The notes beneath the pieces are model-generated. The model was not told where the DNA came from, made no database searches, and saw nothing but the letters and a program-made list of their open reading frames with translations. This document shows, in pieces, positions 26,573 to 35,558 of a DNA stretch of 64,000 nt (the first letter of the stretch is position 1; the number at the start of each line of letters is the position of its first letter). Made by a program: the position numbers and the translations under genes. This DNA comes from Melghirimyces profundicolus (GTDB taxonomy: Bacteria > Bacillota > Bacilli > Thermoactinomycetales > DSM-45169). Location: positions 1-64,000 of the forward strand of contig NZ_QBKR01000001.1 of assembly GCF_003054245.1 (NCBI RefSeq), read 5' to 3'.

Positions 26573-27672
26573 TGGAACGGGAAGTTTGGTGTGAGGGTTG
26601 CGGCGTCGAGCTGCAGACGGAGGATCCCAAGCGGCCGGGATATGTACCCCCGGCTGCTCTGGAAAGGGAGAACGCGATCTGCCGGCGCTGTTTCCGGATC
26701 CGCCATTACAACGAGGTGGCGAAAGTGGAGCACGACCCGGACGAATACCTCTCCATGCTCCGGGAGATCGGAGATCGGGAAGCCTTGGTCGTCCAGGTGG
26801 TGGATCTTTTTGACTTCGCCGGGAGTTGGATCCCCGGCATCCAGCGGCATATCGGGGGAAACCCGATCCTGATCCTGGGGAACAAGCTGGATTTGTTTCC
26901 CAAATCGGCCAAAGTGGGGCGGTTGAAAGAGTGGGTGTACCGCACAGCGAAAGAGCTGGGCGTCAAGCCCGCCGACGTGGTGCTGACCAGTGCCGTCAAG
27001 GGGCACCGCATGGACGAAGTGGCGGAAGCGATTGAGAGATGTCGCCGGGGACGGGATGTGTATGTGGTCGGTACAGCCAATGCGGGCAAGTCCACCCTGA
27101 TCAACCGCCTGTTGAAAGAGTTTGGCGGAGGAGAAGAAATGATCACCACCTCCCCCTACCCGGGGACGACCCTGGACACCATCCACATTCCCTTGGAGGA
27201 CGGCCGGGAGATCATCGATATGCCGGGAATCGTCCGGAAGGACCGGATCAGTGAGTGGGTGGAGCCCGATGAACTGGCCGATGTTACGCCGAAAGACGAA
27301 ATCAAGCCGAAGGTCTACCAATTGAACGATGGGCAGACCCTCTTTTTCGGCGGGCTGGTCCGGATGGACCATGTGGAGGGTGAACGGCAACCCTTTGTCT
27401 GTTATATGGCCAATTCCCTTTACATTCACCGAACCAAGCTGGAAAAGGCGGAGGAAATCTGGCAAAAACACCGGGGTGAGCTTCTGTCTCCGCCGAAGGA
27501 CCCTTCTTCCCTTCCACCGCTTACGCGTCACTCCTTTCATTTGAAAGGGAAGCAAAAAGAGGACCTGGTCATCTCCGGGCTGGGCTGGATTGCAGCGGGA
27601 AAGGAACGGAGCCGTGTGGATCTGTGGGTGCCGGAAGGAATCACAGTGGAAATCCGTCCTTCGATTCTTTAA
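26572..27672 (+). CDS. yqeH: Ribosome biogenesis GTPase YqeH
   Basis: 366 aa. The N-terminal zinc finger is CEGCGVELQ..CRRC. The GTPase motifs are circularly permuted: G4 NKLD first, then G5 (TSAVKG), G1 VGTANAGKSTLIN and G3 DMPG. That order is the hallmark of YqeH, which helps assemble the 30S subunit. ATG 26572 shares its A with the yqeG stop; an upstream ATG at 26524 lies within yqeG. Confidence 0.95.
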   Translation: MEREVWCEGCGVELQTEDPKRPGYVPPAALERENAICRRCFRIRHYNEVAKVEHDPDEYLSMLREIGDREALVVQVVDLFDFAGSWIPGIQRHIGGNPILILGNKLDLFPKSAKVGRLKEWVYRTAKELGVKPADVVLTSAVKGHRMDEVAEAIERCRRGRDVYVVGTANAGKSTLINRLLKEFGGGEEMITTSPYPGTTLDTIHIPLEDGREIIDMPGIVRKDRISEWVEPDELADVTPKDEIKPKVYQLNDGQTLFFGGLVRMDHVEGERQPFVCYMANSLYIHRTKLEKAEEIWQKHRGELLSPPKDPSSLPPLTRHSFHLKGKQKEDLVISGLGWIAAGKERSRVDLWVPEGITVEIRPSIL

Positions 27673-27704
27673 TGTCCGATTAAGAGGAAAAGGGAGGGAG
27701 AGGC

Positions 27705-28562
27705 TTGCAGATCGATGCCAACACGATGAAAACGGGCCTCCTCGGTCATCCCGTCGGCCATTCCAAGTCACCGGAGATGTTGAACGCGGCCTACCGCAGG
27801 GAAGGACTTCCTTTCGTCTATCTGGCCTTCGACGTCGCCCCCGGCGATCTGGAAAGTGCCGTCACCGGGTTGCGTGTTCTGGGATTTAAGGGTTGGAATG
27901 TCACCATCCCCCACAAAGTGGCCATCATGGATCATCTGGACGACATCGAGGAAAGCGCACGTGCCATCGGAGCGGTCAACACCGTCATCTCCGAGGGGGG
28001 ACGGCTGATCGGAACCAACACCGACGGGGCGGGTTATCTTCGGTCCCTTGTGTCGGAAACAGGGATGGACCCCGTGGGACAGCGAGTGGTCCTGCTCGGG
28101 GCCGGAGGAGCCGCCCGGGCGGTGGGGTATGCCCTGGCCCGGGCGGGGGTGGAGAGAATCACCGTCGCTAACCGGACGGAGTCTCGTGCGGAAGCCCTCG
28201 CCTCCCATCTCGGCCGATGGACGAAAACGTCCGGGATCGGACTGTCACGGGTGGAGGATGCGATCCGTGAAGCCTCCCTGCTGATCCAGACCACTTCCGT
28301 CGGCATGCATCCGGACTCCTCGGCCTGCCCGGTTGATCCCGGTTGCCTCCACGGGGAGTTGCTCGTGAGTGACCTGGTGTACCATCCCAGAGAGACCCGT
28401 CTTCTGAAAGAGGCCCATCGCCGGGGGGCCCGCGTTCACGGGGGGATGGGAATGCTCGTCCACCAGGGGGCCCTCGCCTTCCAGCGGTGGACCGGACAGA
28501 CTCCCCCCGTGGCGACCATGTGGGACGCCCTCGAAGAATCCCTGAAGGAGACGGAATCTTGA
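27705..28562 (+). CDS. aroE: Shikimate dehydrogenase
   Basis: 285 aa. The shikimate-binding GHPVGHSKSP and NVTIPHK (with the catalytic Lys) are present, as is the NADP-binding GAGGAARAVGYAL with NRTESRAEA. TTSVGMHP follows further on. It reduces 3-dehydroshikimate. Start TTG 27705 has GGGAGGGAG upstream; ATG 27726 is an alternative that would lose seven residues. The stop overlaps the nadD start. In B. subtilis yqeI lies between these two genes and it is absent here. Confidence 0.95.
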   Translation: MQIDANTMKTGLLGHPVGHSKSPEMLNAAYRREGLPFVYLAFDVAPGDLESAVTGLRVLGFKGWNVTIPHKVAIMDHLDDIEESARAIGAVNTVISEGGRLIGTNTDGAGYLRSLVSETGMDPVGQRVVLLGAGGAARAVGYALARAGVERITVANRTESRAEALASHLGRWTKTSGIGLSRVEDAIREASLLIQTTSVGMHPDSSACPVDPGCLHGELLVSDLVYHPRETRLLKEAHRRGARVHGGMGMLVHQGALAFQRWTGQTPPVATMWDALEESLKETES

Positions 28563-29164
28563 AGAAACGAATCGGTATTTACGGGGGTACCTTTGATCCG
28601 GTTCACATCGGCCATCTGATCGTGGCGGAGCAGGCCCGGGCCGAAGCGGGATTGGATGAAATCTGGTTTGTCCCCGCTGCCAGCCCTCCCCATAAAAGCG
28701 GAACCGTCGCTTCTGCCGAAGACCGTTTCACCATGGTGGAGCTCGCCGTGGCGGATCATCCGGCTTTTCGGGTTTCCCGGGTGGAGATGGACCGCGGAGG
28801 GCCGTCCTATACCATCGATACGGTGAAGCATTTCGCCGACCGTCATCCGGGTGCCCAATTTCATCTGATCGTGGGCGCCGATATGGTGCTGGATCTTCCC
28901 CATTGGTATAAAATAAAAGAAATCACGTCCGCCGTGGATATCATAGGGTGGGTCCGGCCGGGCTACACGATGGATACCGATCGGCTTCCCGAACATATTA
29001 AAAACAGGCTGACCCTGATTACGGAAGGGGTTCGGATCGACCTTTCCTCCACATGGATCAGGGAACGGGCAACCAACGGGGAATCGGTGCGGTATCTCGT
29101 CCCCGAGCCGGTCCGCCGATACATGGAGGAGCATCAGCTGTATGAACCGAAAGGACTTGGCTGA
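28559..29164 (+). CDS. nadD: Nicotinate-nucleotide adenylyltransferase
   Basis: 201 aa. The nucleotidyltransferase signature GGTFDPVHIGHL starts at residue 9, and SSTWIRERA near the C-terminus is the ISSTxIR motif. It adenylates nicotinate mononucleotide in NAD synthesis. Start TTG 28559 overlaps the aroE stop. It overlaps yqeK by 23 nt. Confidence 0.95.
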   Translation: MKKRIGIYGGTFDPVHIGHLIVAEQARAEAGLDEIWFVPAASPPHKSGTVASAEDRFTMVELAVADHPAFRVSRVEMDRGGPSYTIDTVKHFADRHPGAQFHLIVGADMVLDLPHWYKIKEITSAVDIIGWVRPGYTMDTDRLPEHIKNRLTLITEGVRIDLSSTWIRERATNGESVRYLVPEPVRRYMEEHQLYEPKGLG

Positions 29165-29732
29165 AGCAGTCAGACAGGAATTGCCGAAAACCCGTTGGGA
29201 ACACACCCTGCGGGTGGTGGATACGGCACTGGAACTGGCGGACCGCTTCGGCGCGGATCGCGAAAAAGTCGATCTGGCGGCGTTGTTGCACGACTTTTGC
29301 AAGTTCTGGCCCGAAAAGCGGATGGAAAAGGTCATCCGGGACCGGGATTTGCCCCGGGATCTGTTGGAACACAACGTGGAACTCTGGCATGCTTTTGTGG
29401 GGGCGGAAGCGGTTCGTGACCGGTTTGGGATCGAAGACGGGGAAATTCTGGACGCGATCCGTTATCATACCTCGGGTCGGCCGCATATGTCTTTATTAGA
29501 CAAAATCATTTTACTCGCGGATTACATCGAACCGGGAAGAAAGTTTCCGGGGGTGGAGGAAGTCCGCCAACTGGCCCGGGAGGATTTGGACAAGGCGGTA
29601 TTGAAATCCTTGGACAACACTTTGGTGTTTCTGATTCATAGAGGTCAAAAAGTGTATCCCCTGACACTGGCTGCACGGAACGACATGGTGGATCGGGTCC
29701 GCCAACCAAGATCGAAGGAGGAATCTCTTTGA
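29142..29732 (+). CDS. yqeK: HD-domain hydrolase YqeK
   Basis: 196 aa. The HD motif reads AALLHDFCK, with upstream His in WEHTLRV and further metal ligands in HAFVGAE and YHTSGRPHMS. The family cleaves diadenosine tetraphosphate symmetrically (known for YqeK homologues). It overlaps nadD and, by 4 nt, rsfS. Confidence 0.92.
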   Translation: MNRKDLAEAVRQELPKTRWEHTLRVVDTALELADRFGADREKVDLAALLHDFCKFWPEKRMEKVIRDRDLPRDLLEHNVELWHAFVGAEAVRDRFGIEDGEILDAIRYHTSGRPHMSLLDKIILLADYIEPGRKFPGVEEVRQLAREDLDKAVLKSLDNTLVFLIHRGQKVYPLTLAARNDMVDRVRQPRSKEESL

Positions 29733-30070
29733 ACCTGGTGGAAATCGCAAGGCTGGCGGCCACAGCCGCCGAGGAAAAGAAAGCCCAACGTGTCAACATC
29801 CTCGATATCCGGGGGCTGTCCATCATCGCCGATTATTTTGTCGTCTGTCACGGCAATTCCCAGACCCAGGTACAGGCGATTGTGGATGCGGTCCGGAAAC
29901 GGATGGAGAAAGCGGGCGTTCAACCCCGGTCGGTCGAAGGAATGTCGGATGCACGGTGGGTGTTGATGGATCTCGGCGATGTGGTTGTTCACGTGTTCCA
30001 CAAGGATGAGCGGGATTTCTACGACTTGGAACGTTTGTGGGGAGATGCGGCTCAGGTGGAAGCGCAGTAA
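29729..30070 (+). CDS. rsfS: Ribosome silencing factor RsfS
   Basis: A 113-aa single RsfS/Iojap domain, with DIRGLSIIADYFVVCHGNS, VEGMSDARWVLMDLGDVVVH and a final ERDFYDLERLWGDA. It binds ribosomal protein uL14 and blocks subunit joining in starvation. Start TTG 29729 overlaps the yqeK stop. The methyltransferase gene yqeM that follows in B. subtilis is absent; the leuS promoter begins 42 nt later. Confidence 0.95.
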   Translation: MNLVEIARLAATAAEEKKAQRVNILDIRGLSIIADYFVVCHGNSQTQVQAIVDAVRKRMEKAGVQPRSVEGMSDARWVLMDLGDVVVHVFHKDERDFYDLERLWGDAAQVEAQ

Positions 30071-30111
30071 AAAAAGGGCAAACGGATGAAACAAAAAATC
30101 GACAAGAAACG

Positions 30112-30141
30112 TTGACACATGCCCAAGCGGTTGCATATAAT
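30112..30141 (+). promoter_or_regulatory. Sigma-A promoter of leuS
   Basis: Perfect TTGACA (30112-30117) and TATAAT (30136-30141) with an 18-nt spacer. Confidence 0.85.
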
Positions 30142-30199
30142 GTAAACTAAATTATTTCAAGAGCAACATGCAGTGTGGAAACACCGACATGATCAGGCT

Positions 30200-30460
30200 A
30201 TGATGGGGAGCAGTAATCCGTGACAGTCCTGCCCAGAGAGTCGGCGGAGGGTGAGAAGCCGATCAGGACCGGCGGGTGAACTCGCCCCATCGCCTCGGAG
30301 GGGAACCCTTTCAGTACCCTTCGACGGTTGATCCCCGTTAACGGATGATGGAAGAGGGCATCGCAGGCCGGTGCCAATCAGGGTGGTACCGCGGGAGATT
30401 GTGAACCAACCTCTCGTCCCTAGCAACAGGCTGGGGGCGGGAGGTTTTATTATTTTTCGC
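30200..30460 (+). promoter_or_regulatory. T-box leader of leuS
   Basis: The T-box core AGGGTGGTACCGCGG is at 30380-30394. The specifier loop has GAA-CTC-GCC, with the Leu codon CTC at 30281-30283. Stem I carries AGAGAGTCGG..AGAAGCCGAT. A terminator made of ACCTCTCGTCCC and GGGGGCGGGAGGT with a T-run (about 30408-30460) ends it. Uncharged leucyl-tRNA would favour antitermination. Confidence 0.93.
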
Positions 30461-30479
30461 AGGGTTGGAGGAGTTGCCG

Positions 30480-32945
30480 ATGGAAAAATACGTGCCTTCC
30501 GATCTCGAGCCCAAGTGGCAAAAAATCTGGAACGACCGGAATGCATACCGGACACCGGAAAACGAAAAAGAGAAACCCAAGTTTTACGCTTTGGAAATGT
30601 TCCCGTACCCTTCGGGGGAAGGGCTTCACATGGGTCACGTCCGCAACTATTCCATGGGGGATCTCGTTGCCCGCTTCAAACGGATGAACGGGTATAAAGT
30701 GATCCATCCGATGGGGGCCGACGCCTTCGGCCTTCCGGCGGAGAACGCCGCCATTCAGCGGGGGGTCAATCCGCGGAAGTGGACCCTTTCCAACATGGAG
30801 AAAATTCGGGAAGAACAGGCCCGTCTCGGGCTGTCCTATGACTGGGACCGGTACGTGGGAACCTGCACCCCCGAGTATTACCGGTTCACCCAGTGGTTGT
30901 TCCTGCTCTTTTACGAACGGGGGCTTGCCTACCGGGAAAAAGGAGCCGTCAACTGGTGCCCGGATTGTCAGACCGTGCTGGCCAACGAACAGGTGGAAGA
31001 CGGTCGCTGCTGGCGTTGTGATTCCACCGTGGAAAAGAAGGACCTGGAACAGTGGTTCCTCCGCATCACCGAGTATGCGGACCGCCTGGTGGAGGACCTG
31101 GATCGTCTTCCGAAGTGGCCCGAACAGGTGAAGACGATGCAGCGGAACTGGATCGGCCGGAGCGAAGGGGCGGAGGTCCGATTCACCATCCCCGAACTGG
31201 ACGATGAAGAGGTGGCTGTCTTTACCACCCGGCCCGACACCCTCTTCGGAGTGAGTTACCTGGTGTTGGCCCCCGAGCATCCCCTGGTGGAAAAATTGAT
31301 CCAGGGCAAGCCCAACGAGGCAGCCATCCGCTCCTTCATCCGGGAGACGAAAAACCAGTCCGAGCGTTCCCGGACCGGTGCCGATGTGGAAAAGACAGGG
31401 TTCGACACCGGAGCGAAAGCCAAACACCCTTTGACCGGCGGGGAAGTGCCGATCTGGGTTGCCAACTACGTGCTGATGGATTACGGCACCGGGGCCGTGA
31501 TGGGCGTTCCGGCCCATGACGAACGGGACTTCCAGTTTGCGGATCAATATGGCTTGCCGATCCGGACGGTGATCCGGCCCAGGGATGGGGAAGCGACCGA
31601 GGGAGAGCTCCGGGAAGCCTACACCGGTGAGGGTGTCCTGATCAACTCCGGACCCTTTGATGGGATGGACAGCCGGGAAGCGATCGGGGCCATCGCCGAC
31701 CGGTTGGCTGAGGAGGGGAAAGGAAAGAAAACCGTCTCCTACCGACTCCGGGACTGGCTGATCTCCCGGCAACGGTACTGGGGTTGCCCGATTCCGATCG
31801 TGTATTGTGATTCATGCGGCACCGTGCCCGTCCCCAAAGAGGAATTGCCGGTGAAGTTGCCGGAGGATGTGGTCTTTGACGGAAAGCGGAACCCGCTCAC
31901 CACCTCAGAGAGCTTTGTGAAGACCCGCTGTCCTTCCTGCGGAGGTCCGGCACGCCGGGAGACCGACACGATGGACACCTTCATCGATTCTTCCTGGTAC
32001 TTCCTGCGCTATACGGACCCGCACAACACCGAGAAACCCTTCGACGCGGTCAAAGCCAATGAGTGGATGCCGGTGGACCACTATATCGGGGGGATCGAAC
32101 ACGCCGTGCTCCACCTCTTGTATTCCCGTTTTTTCACCAAAGTGCTCCATGACGCCGGTATGGTGGATGCGGTGGAACCCTTCGAGCATTACTTTCCGCT
32201 GGGCATGGTCTTAAAAGACGGTGCCAAGATGTCCAAGTCGAAAGGCAACGTGGTTTCCCCGATGGAGATCATCGACCGGTACGGGGCGGATACCGCCCGC
32301 CTGTTCATTCTCTTCGCGGCTCCGCCGGACGGAGAGCTCGACTGGAGCGATTCCGGGGTGGAAGGGAGTTTCCGTTTCTTAAACCGTGTCTGGCGCCTCG
32401 TTCACCGGCACAAAGATCTCTTCCGCGACCGCCCCCCGGCACGGCCCGAGAAGGGAGCGGCCAAGGACCTGTATCGGCTCCTGCATCAAACGATCAAAAA
32501 GGTGACCGCCGATGTGGGGGATCGCCTCCAGTTCAACACCGCTGTCAGCGCCATCATGGAGCTGGTGAACGGGATCCATTCCTATCCAAAAGAAGCCGAC
32601 CGGGGAACCCTGGCCGAGGCCATTGAGAAAACCGTGATTCTTCTCGCTCCCTTTGTCCCCCATATCACGGAAGAGCTCTGGCACCGGCTGGGACGGGAGG
32701 GCAGCATTCACGAACAACCCTGGCCCCGGCACGATGAGAAGGCGCTGGTCCAAAGCGAAGTGGAAATCGCCGTCCAGATCAACGGCAAGGTCCGTCACAA
32801 ATCGGTGGTCCCGGCCCGTGCCGACAAAGAGGAAGTGGAAGAACGGGTGATGGCCGAGGACAAGGTGAAGAACCTCCTCGAAGGCAAAACCGTCCGCAAA
32901 GTCATCGTGGTGCCCGGAAAACTGGTCAACATCGTGGCCAAATAA
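30480..32945 (+). CDS. leuS: Leucyl-tRNA synthetase
   Basis: 821 aa. The class I HIGH-type motif is PYPSGEGLHMGHVRNY (about residue 39) and KMSKS is in KDGAKMSKSKGNVVSP. The editing domain TTRPDTLFG..HDERDF and the CP1 zinc-ribbon Cys (CPDCQ..CWRCDS) are present. It charges tRNA-Leu. ATG 30480 has GGAGGAG upstream. It is controlled by the T-box leader. Confidence 0.98.
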   Translation: MEKYVPSDLEPKWQKIWNDRNAYRTPENEKEKPKFYALEMFPYPSGEGLHMGHVRNYSMGDLVARFKRMNGYKVIHPMGADAFGLPAENAAIQRGVNPRKWTLSNMEKIREEQARLGLSYDWDRYVGTCTPEYYRFTQWLFLLFYERGLAYREKGAVNWCPDCQTVLANEQVEDGRCWRCDSTVEKKDLEQWFLRITEYADRLVEDLDRLPKWPEQVKTMQRNWIGRSEGAEVRFTIPELDDEEVAVFTTRPDTLFGVSYLVLAPEHPLVEKLIQGKPNEAAIRSFIRETKNQSERSRTGADVEKTGFDTGAKAKHPLTGGEVPIWVANYVLMDYGTGAVMGVPAHDERDFQFADQYGLPIRTVIRPRDGEATEGELREAYTGEGVLINSGPFDGMDSREAIGAIADRLAEEGKGKKTVSYRLRDWLISRQRYWGCPIPIVYCDSCGTVPVPKEELPVKLPEDVVFDGKRNPLTTSESFVKTRCPSCGGPARRETDTMDTFIDSSWYFLRYTDPHNTEKPFDAVKANEWMPVDHYIGGIEHAVLHLLYSRFFTKVLHDAGMVDAVEPFEHYFPLGMVLKDGAKMSKSKGNVVSPMEIIDRYGADTARLFILFAAPPDGELDWSDSGVEGSFRFLNRVWRLVHRHKDLFRDRPPARPEKGAAKDLYRLLHQTIKKVTADVGDRLQFNTAVSAIMELVNGIHSYPKEADRGTLAEAIEKTVILLAPFVPHITEELWHRLGREGSIHEQPWPRHDEKALVQSEVEIAVQINGKVRHKSVVPARADKEEVEERVMAEDKVKNLLEGKTVRKVIVVPGKLVNIVAK

Positions 32946-32960
32946 TCCACAGAGGATTCA

Positions 32961-32992
32961 CCACCTGAAAGGATATTCAGGTGGTCTTTTTT
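32961..32992 (+). terminator. Intrinsic terminator after leuS
   Basis: CCACCTGAA (32961-32969) pairs with TTCAGGTGG (32976-32984), followed by TCTTTTTTT. Confidence 0.9.
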
Positions 32993-33120
32993 TATGTCTG
33001 CCCGGAAAAGGCATGAGTGAAGGATATCCTTCATATTTTAAAAAACCGGAGGGAAAAAGAGGTGGTTCGGCACGAAGGGGACTTATGCAAACTTTCCCCT
33101 TGATAATAGGGGTTTAGGAG

Positions 33121-33150
33121 TTGAACAAATGGATTTAACAAGTGTATAAT
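33121..33150 (+). promoter_or_regulatory. Sigma-A promoter of the aminotransferase-rpiR operon
   Basis: TTGAAC (33121-33126), an 18-nt spacer, TATAAT (33145-33150). Confidence 0.7.
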
Positions 33151-33194
33151 GAAATATATATTTCTTTTACAGGAATATATGAATGAAATATTTC
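33151..33194. promoter_or_regulatory. Two palindromic operators, RpiR-type
   Basis: GAAATATATATTTC (33151-33164) and GAAATATTTC (33185-33194) are perfect palindromes with the same GAAAT/ATTTC arms. They lie directly after the -10 and before the ribosome site. The downstream rpiR-family gene is the likely regulator. Confidence 0.65.
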
Positions 33195-33213
33195 TTTCAG
33201 GAGGATGAGACAG

Positions 33214-34587
33214 ATGGCAACACCGGCCAAGCCGGTTCATCCGTTGCTGGATCGTACGCGGCGTTCCGCGGAATTGTATGAGGAAGCAGCCCGATACATG
33301 CCGGGTGGGGTCACGGCCAATATCAAGCACTTCGATCCGTATCCCCTGTTCATGGAGTCGGCTTCGGGGGCGCGTCTGTACGACGTGGACAGCAACGACT
33401 ACATCGACTATAACCTTTGTTACGGTGCGTTGATGCTGGGGCACGGGCACCCGCAGGTCCTGGAAGCCGTCCGGGAACAACTGTCCCGGATGGGGACGCC
33501 TGTTTTCGGTACCCCCCATGAGATGGAAGTGGAGATGGCAAAAAAACTGGCAGCCTTGGTCCCCGGGGTGGAGACCGTCCGTTTCACCAACTCCGGGATG
33601 GAAGCCACCCTCTTTGCCCTCCGGTTGGCCCGGGCATGGACTGGAAAACGGAAAGTGGCCAAATTTGAAGGCCATTACCACGGGGGTTATGATCAGGTAT
33701 TGGTCAGTGTCAGCACCCGGGAACGGAAGCGGGGAGCGCCGCCGGAAGCCCGCGCGGATTCCATGGGAGTGCCGGAGGAAATCCGGGAGCAGACGGTGGT
33801 CCTCCCTTTCAACGACTGGGAAACGACGGAATCGGTGCTGGACCGTCAAGCGGAGGAACTGGGAGCGGTCATTCTGGAACCGGTTCAGGCAGGGTTTATC
33901 CCCCCGGATCCCGAATTCCTGAGTAAGTTGCGGGAATACACCCATCGGCACGGCATTCCGCTGATCTTCGACGAAGTGAAAACCGGTTTCCGGATGGGGC
34001 TTTCCGGTGCCCAGGGAAGGTTCGGGGTCATTCCCGATCTGACGGCTCTCGGCAAAGTGTTGGGCGGTGGTTTTCCGATCGGTGCCGTCGGCGGCAGGAG
34101 GGAGATCATGGAGCTGGCCTCGCCGGTCCGCTCCGGTGATATCCTGGGGGGGGATAAGGGAGCGCAAGGCAGTGAGGTCCTCTTCCACAGCGGCACCTAC
34201 AACGGCCATCCCACGGTTCTTTCCGCCGGACTGGCCACCATCCGGGTGTTGGAGAAGGCGGGCGCTTTTGAGGCGGTTGAAAAAGCGACGACGAAACTCA
34301 GGCAGGGGATGGAGGAGATCCTTCTCCGAAGGGGGTTTATCGCTCAGTCGGTGGGTACGGGAACGATTTTCAACCTCGTCTTCGGAGATCATCCGGTAAG
34401 AGAGGCGCAGGATGTCCTTCGTTCGGATCTGACCATGCGCCGCCGCCTGGATCACCTGCTTTTGGAACAGGGGATCTACATCAAACCGTTGAACCGCTTC
34501 TCTCTTTCGACGGCTCACGTGGATGCTGAAGTGAACGAGACACTGACCCGATTCGAAGCGGGGGTGAAACAACTGAGGAGAGGATGA
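33214..34587 (+). CDS. Class III aminotransferase, glutamate-1-semialdehyde aminomutase-like
   Basis: 457 aa. PLP fold type I: FTNSGMEATLFALRLARA, GHYHGGYDQ, LIFDEVKTGFR, and the PLP Lys in LGKVLGGGFPIGAVGG. It is closest in plan to HemL/GSAM proteins, but it lies with an RpiR regulator and no heme genes, so a different substrate (a catabolic or stress function) is more likely. ATG 33214 has GGAGG at an 8-nt spacing; ATG 33205 overlaps that site. It is followed 6 nt later by the regulator. Confidence 0.82.
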   Translation: MATPAKPVHPLLDRTRRSAELYEEAARYMPGGVTANIKHFDPYPLFMESASGARLYDVDSNDYIDYNLCYGALMLGHGHPQVLEAVREQLSRMGTPVFGTPHEMEVEMAKKLAALVPGVETVRFTNSGMEATLFALRLARAWTGKRKVAKFEGHYHGGYDQVLVSVSTRERKRGAPPEARADSMGVPEEIREQTVVLPFNDWETTESVLDRQAEELGAVILEPVQAGFIPPDPEFLSKLREYTHRHGIPLIFDEVKTGFRMGLSGAQGRFGVIPDLTALGKVLGGGFPIGAVGGRREIMELASPVRSGDILGGDKGAQGSEVLFHSGTYNGHPTVLSAGLATIRVLEKAGAFEAVEKATTKLRQGMEEILLRRGFIAQSVGTGTIFNLVFGDHPVREAQDVLRSDLTMRRRLDHLLLEQGIYIKPLNRFSLSTAHVDAEVNETLTRFEAGVKQLRRG

Positions 34588-34593
34588 TGGCCG

Positions 34594-35454
34594 GTGAAGG
34601 AAGATGTGTACCGGAGGATCCGGGAGCGGTCCGGCGAGTTGAGCCGGGCCCAGAAGAAGGTGGCCGCTTATATTGAAAAGCACCCGGATGTGGCCCCGTT
34701 CCTTACAGCCGCCCGGATGGCGGAGAAGTCCGGGGTGGCGGAAGCCACCGTGGTCCGTTTTGCCGTGGCGCTGGGTTATTCGGGGTATACGGAGATGCAG
34801 CGGAGCCTGCAGGACGGGATACGGGAGCGCATCACCACGGTGGAAAGGCTGGATCTCGCCGATAATCTGTACCCGGAAGAGTCCAGAGTGGCTTTTGAAG
34901 TGCTGAGCGACGATATCAACAACCTGCACCAGACCATGAGCCGTCTTCACGGTGAAACCTTTGCGGAAGCGGTGAGGCGGATTTCCACGGCGGGAAAGAT
35001 CCGGGTGATTGCCTTCCGGAGTTCCCACGCTTTGGGATATTTCCTTACTTTTTATCTTCAACTGATCCTGCAGAACACGGAGTTGATCGACAACTCCGAC
35101 ACGATGTTCGAACGGCTGTCGGTGTTGGGAAAAGAGGATCTCGTGATCGGCATCGGGTTCCCCCGGTACACGCACCGGACCGTTCAGGCTCTTCAGTTTG
35201 CCCGTTCCCGGGGGGTGCCTTCCATCTGCCTCACGGATACGGGCAGCTCTCCTTTGGCCCGGGAAACGGATGTTTGCCTCTTGGCTTCCAGCCGTCTCCC
35301 CTCCTACGTGGATTCCTTCACTGCTCCCCTGAGTCTGCTGAACGGTCTGTTGACGGCGGTCGGCCGGGACGTGAAAGAACACGCCTCCCGGCGCTTGTCT
35401 GAAATGGAGGGGTTGTGGGAGAGGGAAGGGATTTATTATCCGGAAGAAAATTGA
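34594..35454 (+). CDS. RpiR/MurR family transcriptional regulator
   Basis: 286 aa. The N-terminal HTH_6 domain (LSRAQKKVAAYIEKHPDVAP, then MAEKSGVAEATVVRFAVALG) is followed by a SIS sugar-phosphate-binding domain (IRVIAFRSSHALGYFLTFYL, GIGFPRYTHRTVQAL). The ligand is unknown and may be a phosphosugar or an amino-acid derivative. It starts GTG 34594 after GAGGAGAGG. It is the second gene of the operon and very probably acts on the two palindromes at 33151-33194. Confidence 0.88.
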   Translation: MKEDVYRRIRERSGELSRAQKKVAAYIEKHPDVAPFLTAARMAEKSGVAEATVVRFAVALGYSGYTEMQRSLQDGIRERITTVERLDLADNLYPEESRVAFEVLSDDINNLHQTMSRLHGETFAEAVRRISTAGKIRVIAFRSSHALGYFLTFYLQLILQNTELIDNSDTMFERLSVLGKEDLVIGIGFPRYTHRTVQALQFARSRGVPSICLTDTGSSPLARETDVCLLASSRLPSYVDSFTAPLSLLNGLLTAVGRDVKEHASRRLSEMEGLWEREGIYYPEEN

Positions 35455-35467
35455 TCCTCCAAAACAA

Positions 35468-35505
35468 AAAATCGGGAGAACCCATCCGGTTCTCCCGATT
35501 TTTTT
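35468..35505. terminator. Bidirectional terminator between rpiR and comER
   Basis: AATCGGGAGAACC and its complement GGTTCTCCCGATT make a 13-bp stem with a 5-nt loop. It is flanked by A-rich sequence on the left and TTTTTTT on the right, so it can serve both converging genes. Confidence 0.9.
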
Positions 35506-35558
35506 CGGTTGTGGTATACTAAATTTATCCATCAAGGAATGAAATAATGAAACCCGGG

